Shown here one piece after another: positions 1 through 3,946 of a stretch of DNA of 5,390 nucleotides. Where the stretch lies: NCBI GenBank assembly GCA_945876305.1, contig CAMCOB010000097.1:1-5390 (forward strand), written 5' to 3'. The stretch's first letter is position 1. Every line of letters starts with the position of its first letter. A program made the position numbers and the translations under genes. Below the pieces are notes generated by a model, which did no database searches, was not told the DNA's origin, and saw nothing but the letters and a program-made list of their open reading frames with translations. Origin of the DNA: Bifidobacterium breve (lineage in GTDB: Bacteria > Actinomycetota > Thermoleophilia > Miltoncostaeales > Miltoncostaeaceae).

Positions 1-652
1 AGCGGTCGCGTGCGAAGTCGGGGCTGTAGTGCTGCACCAGATCCCAGAAGGCGGGGGAGTGGTCGAGGTGGGTGAGGTGCGCCATCTCGTGCACCACCAC
101 ATACTCGGCCACCCGGGCTGGAGCCATCATCAGCCGCCAGCTGAATGACAGTGCACCCCGCGCCGAACACGATCCCCACCGGGTACGGGGATCGCGGATG
201 CCGATTGATGCGTAGGTCACGCCCATCCGGAGCGCATGGCGATCGCACATGAGGGCAAACCAGTCGCGGGCGCTGCCTCGATAGCCGCGCTCCACCAGCG
301 CCCGTACGGCATCGGCATCGGGTGCGGCCACAGCCATGCGGGCGTCGTCTGGGCGCAGCCGCACCGATCCACGGGCTGCGTGCCGGATGCCCAGTTCCAC
401 TGCTCCATCGAGAAAAGGCAGCAGCTGACCATCGATGAGGGGCTCGGGAACCTGAGGGTGCAGCAGTGCTTCGTGCCGTAGCAGCCAGCGCTCCTTCGAC
501 TGCACGGCACGCCGGATCTCCCGATCAGAAAGCCGCGTCGGGGCGGATACTCTGAGGCCATCGGGGGTAAAGGTCATGCGCACGTGCCGCGATCGGGCAT
601 TGCGCACCAACCGGTACGGAACCGTGCGGCCCGCGATCGTCACTTCGTGCAT
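1..652 (-). CDS. YgjP/DUF45-type (M48-like) zinc metallopeptidase, C-terminus cut off by window edge
   Basis: Reading the - strand from the ATG at 652-650 gives 217 residues without a stop before the window ends. The zinc-binding motif HEMAH lies at residues 188-192, with a third likely ligand, H198, in the following HSPAFW. Ahead of it is the family signature RWGSCS (158-163), followed by a LSFSWRL-like strand; this combination typifies the YgjP-like (DUF45) group of soluble metallopeptidases. E189 should be the catalytic base. No signal peptide or membrane segment is visible, so the product is probably cytoplasmic. Its substrate is unknown to me. The family is usually about 220-250 residues, so only a short tail seems missing. 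An in-frame TAG at 679-677 rules out a longer N-terminus, and the ribosome-binding site is weak (a CAGGGA about 18 nt upstream). It is transcribed away from the infC operon and need not be functionally linked to it. Confidence 0.9.
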   Translation of the reverse strand, partial: MHEVTIAGRTVPYRLVRNARSRHVRMTFTPDGLRVSAPTRLSDREIRRAVQSKERWLLRHEALLHPQVPEPLIDGQLLPFLDGAVELGIRHAARGSVRLRPDDARMAVAAPDADAVRALVERGYRGSARDWFALMCDRHALRMGVTYASIGIRDPRTRWGSCSARGALSFSWRLMMAPARVAEYVVVHEMAHLTHLDHSPAFWDLVQHYSPDFARDR

Positions 653-674
653 GCGATGATGGTGGCGGGTTCCC

Positions 675-683
675 TGCTATGGT
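675..683 (+). promoter_or_regulatory. Candidate extended -10 element for the infC operon
   Basis: TGC followed by TATGGT resembles an extended -10 (TGn plus TAnnnT). No convincing -35 is seen 16-18 bp upstream. Use of this element would start transcription near 690, cutting into the first leader hairpin. A second weak candidate, TGC followed by GATGAT at 652-660, would keep the whole leader. Neither is secure. Confidence 0.2.
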
Positions 684-709
684 GCCCGCGCTCGCACTGA
701 TGCGGGCAT
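682..709 (+). promoter_or_regulatory. infC leader hairpin 1
   Basis: Positions 682-690 pair with 701-709. Seven Watson-Crick pairs (TGCCCGC with GCGGGCA) are flanked by a G-U pair at each end, leaving a 10-nt loop at 691-700. The role is inferred from its place in the infC leader. It exists in the RNA only if transcription starts at or before about 682. Confidence 0.45.
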
Positions 710-726
710 GTCGCCGTGCTGGCGAC
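710..726 (+). promoter_or_regulatory. infC leader hairpin 2
   Basis: GTCGCC (710-715) pairs perfectly with GGCGAC (721-726) around a 5-nt loop, directly abutting hairpin 1. The same TCGCC word recurs at 771-775, just after the Shine-Dalgarno. The right arm (721-725) could therefore pair with either copy, giving two mutually exclusive structures. Confidence 0.45.
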
Positions 727-738
727 CGTTCATTCACC

Positions 739-760
739 GGGCGCACGGCGCCCCGATTTT
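739..760 (+). terminator. Terminator-like hairpin in the infC leader (possible attenuator)
   Basis: GGGCGC (739-744) pairs perfectly with GCGCCC (748-753) around the 3-nt loop ACG. After three bases comes TTTT (757-760). An all-GC stem followed by a short T run is the form of an intrinsic terminator, oriented along the + strand and placed just before the infC ribosome-binding site. No such T run follows on the - strand. The stem and T run are both short, so it could be a weak or regulated terminator, or simply a structured leader element. Confidence 0.4.
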
Positions 761-761
761 C

Positions 762-767
762 AGGAGG
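762..767 (+). promoter_or_regulatory. Strong Shine-Dalgarno AGGAGG in the infC leader
   Basis: AGGAGG (continuing as AGGAGGGG to 769) is the best ribosome-binding site in the window. It lies 26 nt before the infC GTG at 794, far beyond normal spacing. In-frame stops at 776-778 (TGA) and 788-790 (TAG) forbid any closer start in the infC frame. CCTCCT at 797-802, just inside infC, is its exact complement and could mask it. Confidence 0.6.
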
Positions 768-774
768 GGCTCGC

Positions 775-804
775 CTGACGACGCCCGTAGCGCGTGCCTC
801 CTAG
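775..804 (+). other. Possible CTG-started nine-codon leader ORF overlapping the infC start
   Basis: CTG at 775-777 lies 7 nt after AGGAGG, which is optimal spacing. It opens nine sense codons, read as MTTPVARAS if CTG is decoded as Met, ending at TAG 802-804. The stop falls within a few bases of the infC GTG at 794, an arrangement suited to termination-reinitiation coupling. CTG is a rare start that IF3 normally disfavours. The spacing and overlap are visible in the sequence; translation and function are inferred. Confidence 0.2.
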
Positions 805-1486
805 GCGCGGTCCAGATACTCGCCCGCCCGCCGGTCCTTCGACCCGGATCAACGAAGCCATTCGCGTGGAGTTGGTCAGGCTCATTGATGACGAAGGCGA
901 GAACCGGGGCGAGATGCGCACGCAGGACGCGCTGGACATCGCCATTGAGCTCAATCTCGACCTGGTCGAGGTAGCTCCTGAAGGCCGTCCACCCGTATGC
1001 CGGATCATGGATTACGGCAAGTGGCGCTACGAGCAGGAGCAGAAGGCAAAGCAGGCGCGAAAGCACCAGAGCACGATCACCATCAAGGAGATCAAGTTCC
1101 GGCCAAAGATCGATCCGCACGACTACGCCACCAAAAAGGGGCATGTCCTGCGTTTCCTCAAGAACCGGGACAAGGTCAAGGTAACGATCATGTTCAGGGG
1201 GCGCGAGTTGATGCACCCTGAGCGTGGCGAGGCAATCCTCCTCAAGTTGGCCGGGGAGGTTGAGGATCTGGCCCTCATCGAGAGCCGTCCGAATCTTGAT
1301 GGACGTAACATGATCATGATGCTGGCGCCACTCAAGGCACTGACCGACAAGCCTGACGCTCCTGTGACGGAGACCGCCGCGCCTGCCGCCGATGTACCAG
1401 AATCCGCACCTGCACCTGTCGCCGACGTACCTGCACCTGCACCGCCTGCCGAAGAGTCCACTTCCGAGAACGCAGCCTCCGCCTAA
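794..1486 (+). CDS. infC: Translation initiation factor IF-3
   Basis: IF3 binds the 30S subunit, keeps subunits apart and checks the start codon and initiator tRNA. The 230-residue product has the N-domain from RINEAIR (residue 18) through the family signature CRIMDYGKWRYE (69-80), a Lys/Gln-rich linker (about 81-95), and the C-domain with KEIKFRPKI (98-106), TIMFRGRE (131-138) and GRNMIMMLAP (170-179). W77 sits where Phe, Tyr or Leu is commoner. After about residue 182 comes a 48-residue Ala/Pro-rich acidic tail absent from E. coli IF3. The GTG at 794 is the only plausible start: in-frame stops lie at 776 and 788, and the next start-like codons fall inside the N-domain. It lacks a properly spaced ribosome-binding site. 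It is first in the operon, with rpmI 26 bp downstream. Identity is certain; the start is less so. Confidence 0.96.
   Translation: MPPRRGPDTRPPAGPSTRINEAIRVELVRLIDDEGENRGEMRTQDALDIAIELNLDLVEVAPEGRPPVCRIMDYGKWRYEQEQKAKQARKHQSTITIKEIKFRPKIDPHDYATKKGHVLRFLKNRDKVKVTIMFRGRELMHPERGEAILLKLAGEVEDLALIESRPNLDGRNMIMMLAPLKALTDKPDAPVTETAAPAADVPESAPAPVADVPAPAPPAEESTSENAASA
1378..1460 (+). repeat. Low-complexity Ala/Pro-coding tract in the infC 3' end
   Basis: The tail of IF3 is encoded by imperfect repeats of GCACCT/GCACCTGC units. The protein pattern recurs as PAADVPESAPAP then PVADVPAPAP (about residues 197-216). The peptide is probably disordered. Such tracts vary in length between relatives and are prone to slippage. 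Confidence 0.6.
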
Positions 1487-1512
1487 GCAAGAAGAGAGAA
1501 CGAGTTCCCCAG

Positions 1513-1710
1513 ATGCCCAAGATGAAGACCCATAAGTCGGCCTCGAAGCGCTTCCGCGTGACGCCCAAGGGCAAGATCATGTACGTGCACTCAGGGCTCC
1601 GGCATAACCTCGAGACGGTCACGAGCAAGCGCCACCGCGCCATCAAGCGCCCGGCATCACTTGCAGACGTCGACCGTCCGGCAATCCTGCGGCTCCTGGG
1701 GAGGAGATAG
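1513..1710 (+). CDS. rpmI: 50S ribosomal protein L35 (bL35)
   Basis: This 65-residue basic protein opens with MPKMKTHKSASKRFRVT, the conserved N-terminus of bL35. It continues with PKGKI, a His/Arg-rich middle (HSGLRHNLE) and a TSKRHR stretch before a C-terminal RLLGRR. Length is normal for the family. bL35 is a small structural protein of the large ribosomal subunit. It sits between infC and rplT as in most bacteria; its stop is only 3 bp from the rplT start, and its last codons contain the rplT Shine-Dalgarno. Its own ribosome-binding site is poor (AG-rich GAAGAGAG about 14 nt upstream), so it is probably translated in coupling with infC. Confidence 0.97.
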   Translation: MPKMKTHKSASKRFRVTPKGKIMYVHSGLRHNLETVTSKRHRAIKRPASLADVDRPAILRLLGRR

Positions 1711-1713
1711 TCC

Positions 1714-2076
1714 ATGGCTCGCGTTAAGCGTTCCGTCTCTGCGCGCAAGAAGCGTCGCAAGGTTCTCGATCAGGCCAAGGGCTATTGGGGAACAAAGCAC
1801 AAGTCGTACAAGCGTGCGAAGGAGCAGGTTCAGCGCTCCGGTAACTACGCATACCGTGACCGCCGCGTTCGTAAGCGCGACTTCCGCCGCCTGTGGATTG
1901 CGCGTATCAACGCAGCCGCCCGCCTGAACGGACTCACCTACGGGGAGTTCATCCACGGCCTCGGCCTTGCCGGTGTGGAGCTCGACCGCAAGATGCTCGC
2001 GGATCTCGCGATCCACGAGCCCGAGCACTTCGCCGCACTGTGTGCGCGGGCCGCCGACGCCCGTGCCGCCGTCTGA
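1714..2076 (+). CDS. rplT: 50S ribosomal protein L20 (bL20)
   Basis: The 120-residue product begins MARVKRSVSARKKRRKVL, the extended basic arm that threads into 23S rRNA early in large-subunit assembly. The globular part carries the family core YAYRDRRVRKRDFRRLWIAR (46-65) and RINAAARLNGLTYGEFIHGL (65-84). Length matches the usual 115-120 residues. The Shine-Dalgarno GAGGAG (1701-1706) lies 7 nt before the ATG, inside the end of rpmI, making this one of the best translation starts in the operon. In E. coli and B. subtilis L20 represses its own operon by binding the mRNA, so it is the obvious candidate regulator for the structured infC leader; that link is inference. Confidence 0.98.
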   Translation: MARVKRSVSARKKRRKVLDQAKGYWGTKHKSYKRAKEQVQRSGNYAYRDRRVRKRDFRRLWIARINAAARLNGLTYGEFIHGLGLAGVELDRKMLADLAIHEPEHFAALCARAADARAAV

Positions 2077-2101
2077 CCACAGGCACCGAATCTGATCACG
2101 A

Positions 2102-2132
2102 GCGGAGCGGCGGACGCGATCCGTCGCTCCGC
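2102..2132 (+). promoter_or_regulatory. Strong hairpin between rplT and the RNA methyltransferase gene
   Basis: GCGGAGCGGCGG (2102-2113) pairs with CCGTCGCTCCGC (2121-2132) over 12 pairs with one G-U. A further A-T pair (2114-2120) closes a 5-nt CGCGA loop. No T run follows, so it is not a classical intrinsic terminator. It ends only 3 nt before the GTG start of the next gene. It could be a U-tract-less terminator of the kind proposed for GC-rich bacteria, an RNA-processing or stability element that sets ribosomal protein and synthetase ratios, or a block to ribosome access at the downstream start. Confidence 0.55.
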
Positions 2133-2135
2133 CGC

Positions 2136-2933
2136 GTGACCTCGTCGCGCAATCCCGCGCTCCAGCACCTGCGCCGCCTGCAGCAGAAGCGCACACGCCG
2201 TGAAGAGCGCCTCTTCGTGGCCGAGGGCGAGGACCTTGTGCAGTCGGCACTCGACCACGGTATTCAGCCGGTCATGTTGCTGGTTGACGAGGAGCGGGTT
2301 GGGTCCGACGACCCACGGCTTCTCGCGACGGTCGGCCTCAGCGAGCGCTACTGCGCCTCCACTCAGCTGATGGCCGGCGCCAGCACGCTCGCGCAGCCGC
2401 CGCGCATCATCGCCATCTTCCCGCAGTCGGGGCCGCACCACTTTCGCACCGTGGTGATGCCGCCGGCGCTCGGGGTGTATCTCGCCGGTGTGGCCGATCC
2501 CGGCAACGTGGGCACGCTGGTACGCACGTCTGCGGCACTTGGTGCCGACTGGCTGGCACTTGGCCCCGGTTCGGCCGATGCCGCGCACCCGCGCGCCGTA
2601 CGTGCGGCCATGGGTGCCACGTTTGCATTGCCGGTGCTCGAGGGCGTGACCCCGGCCGATCTGGCAACCCGCGAGGGGTTCCGTGTGGTGGCCGCTGTGG
2701 CACACGGCGGAGCGGCTCCGTGGGACGTTGACCTAACGGTGCCCACGGTGCTGGCGTTGGGCGCCGAGCGCGCGGGTCTTGATCCGGTCATGGATGAGTT
2801 GCGCGAGACACTTGAAGTGGTGGAGGTGACCATCCCGCAGGGGGAGGGCGCTGAGTCGCTCAACGTGTCGGCTGCCGGTGCGGCCTTGATGGCCGAGCGG
2901 GTGCGGCAGTGCATTAGTATCCCCCGGCCATGA
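2136..2933 (+). CDS. SpoU/TrmH-family (SPOUT) RNA 2'-O-methyltransferase
   Basis: SPOUT enzymes transfer a methyl group from S-adenosylmethionine to a ribose 2'-OH of rRNA or tRNA. From the GTG at 2136 the protein has 265 residues. The N-terminal substrate-binding domain includes FVAEGEDLV (27-35). The catalytic knot carries motif 1, DPGNVGTLVRTSAALGAD (121-138, with N124, G126 and R130), motif 2, LALGAERAGL (206-215), and motif 3, IPQGEGAESLNVSAAGAAL (233-251). The reading frame stays open upstream into rplT, but no ATG, GTG or TTG lies between the rplT stop and 2136, and homology begins at about SSRNPALQ, so GTG 2136 is preferred. A Shine-Dalgarno is not evident. In Mycobacterium a gene at this position is called tsnR; the target nucleotide cannot be read from the sequence. 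It overlaps pheS by 4 bp. Confidence 0.92.
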   Translation: MTSSRNPALQHLRRLQQKRTRREERLFVAEGEDLVQSALDHGIQPVMLLVDEERVGSDDPRLLATVGLSERYCASTQLMAGASTLAQPPRIIAIFPQSGPHHFRTVVMPPALGVYLAGVADPGNVGTLVRTSAALGADWLALGPGSADAAHPRAVRAAMGATFALPVLEGVTPADLATREGFRVVAAVAHGGAAPWDVDLTVPTVLALGAERAGLDPVMDELRETLEVVEVTIPQGEGAESLNVSAAGAALMAERVRQCISIPRP

Positions 2934-3946
2934 GCCAGATTCCCGACTTCCAGGCGATCGCCGACGAGGCCGTTGCAAGCATCGCCGCCGCCGCCGACCT
3001 AGATGCCCTTGAGCAGGCCCGCGTGCGGTTTGTGGGTCGTAAGGCGCCGCTCACCGAGGTGCTGGGATCGATCGGCTCGCTGGCCCCTGAGGATCGTGGT
3101 CGGGTGGGCAAGGATGGCAACGCCGCCCGCAAGGCCATCGAAGCCGCGCTCGATTCCCGCCACGCCACGCTTGAGGGCGAAGCCATGGGCAGTGCGCTGC
3201 TCGCCGACCGCGCCGATGTGACCCTGCCGGGCGACCACTTCGCCCTTGGTGCGCTGCACCCCATCACTCAGGTTCGCCTTGAGGTTGAGGAGATCTTTCT
3301 TGGGATGGGCTACTCGGTGGCCGATGGCCCCGAGATCGAAACCGGCTTCAACAACTTCACCGCGCTCAACACGCCCGATGGCCACCCGGCCCGCAGTGAG
3401 AGCGACACGTTCTTCATCGCGGGCGGTGAGCAGGATGAGGTGCTGCTGCGCACCCAGACCTCGCCGGTGCAGATCCGCACCATGCAGACCACCGAGCCGC
3501 CGGTGTACGTCATCGCCCCGGGCACCGTGTACCGCCGCGACGATGTTGACGCCACGCACAGCCCGATGTTTCATCAGGTGGAGGGGCTTGCCGTTGACGA
3601 GGGGCTCAGCTTCGCCAACCTCAAGGGCACCATCACGTACTTCCTGCAGCAGCTCCTGGGCGACCGCGACGTGCGGGTGATCCCGCACTTCTTCCCGTTC
3701 ACCGAGCCCTCAGTTGACGTGAGCGTGGCCTGGACCGACCGCCATGGGCGTACCGACTGGCTCGAGGTCGCCGGTGCCGGAATGGTCGACCCGAACGTGT
3801 TCGCCAACGTGGGCTACGACCCCGAGCGCTGGACCGGCTTCGCCTTCGGGTTCGGGCTCGACCGCATCGCCATGATCCGTCATCAGATCAGCGACATCCG
3901 GTTGCTCTACGAGGGCGACCTGCGCTTTCTGGAGCAGTTCTCATGA
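2930..3946 (+). CDS. pheS: Phenylalanyl-tRNA synthetase alpha subunit
   Basis: This is the catalytic subunit of the (alpha-beta)2 class II synthetase that charges tRNA-Phe. It has 338 residues, normal for bacterial PheS. Residues 1-90 form the Ala-rich helical coiled-coil arm that contacts tRNA, including RFVGRKAPLTEVL (33-45). Motif 1 begins at HPITQ (110-114) and runs to GYSVADGPEIE (127-137). Motif 2 spans RTQTSPVQIRTM (174-185) and GTVYRRDDVDATHSPMFHQV (198-217), then EGL. Motif 3 is GFAFGFGLDRIAM (303-315). By my alignment A305 matches E. coli Ala294, the residue that sets the size of the Phe pocket, so normal Phe specificity is expected. The end, RFLEQFS, is typical. The start overlaps the methyltransferase stop (ATGA), without a visible Shine-Dalgarno, which indicates translational coupling. 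Confidence 0.98.
   Translation: MSQIPDFQAIADEAVASIAAAADLDALEQARVRFVGRKAPLTEVLGSIGSLAPEDRGRVGKDGNAARKAIEAALDSRHATLEGEAMGSALLADRADVTLPGDHFALGALHPITQVRLEVEEIFLGMGYSVADGPEIETGFNNFTALNTPDGHPARSESDTFFIAGGEQDEVLLRTQTSPVQIRTMQTTEPPVYVIAPGTVYRRDDVDATHSPMFHQVEGLAVDEGLSFANLKGTITYFLQQLLGDRDVRVIPHFFPFTEPSVDVSVAWTDRHGRTDWLEVAGAGMVDPNVFANVGYDPERWTGFAFGFGLDRIAMIRHQISDIRLLYEGDLRFLEQFS

Larger units (their letters stand above)
653..793 (+). promoter_or_regulatory. Divergent intergenic region and structured 5' leader of infC
   Basis: This 141-bp gap separates the divergent metallopeptidase gene from infC. On the + strand it holds three back-to-back hairpins (682-709, 710-726, 739-753), a short T run, and a strong Shine-Dalgarno at 762-767. 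infC-rpmI-rplT operons are autoregulated through their leaders in E. coli (translationally) and in Bacillus subtilis (by L20-dependent attenuation), so a structured leader is expected here. I do not recognise this one as a known Rfam family. The role is inferred from position and folding potential only. Confidence 0.6.

Noticed and set aside
217..561. 114-codon - strand frame within the metallopeptidase region
   Set aside because: It is a different frame from the one encoding RWGSCS and HEMAH. The metallopeptidase frame is open from 652 to the window edge and explains this DNA.
708..974. ATG-started 88-codon + strand frame across the infC leader and 5' end
   Set aside because: It runs through the leader hairpins and out of frame through conserved infC codons, has no ribosome-binding site, and gives a Cys/Arg/Trp-rich product without recognisable motifs.
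1893..2135. N-terminal extension of the methyltransferase frame into rplT
   Set aside because: It would overlap conserved rplT coding sequence in another frame with Arg/Pro-rich text unlike SPOUT proteins. Family similarity begins just after GTG 2136.
1938..2705. 255-codon open frame on the - strand opposite rplT and the methyltransferase
   Set aside because: Shadow of real genes with clear family motifs; its Arg/Gly/His-rich composition is typical of a GC-rich antisense frame.
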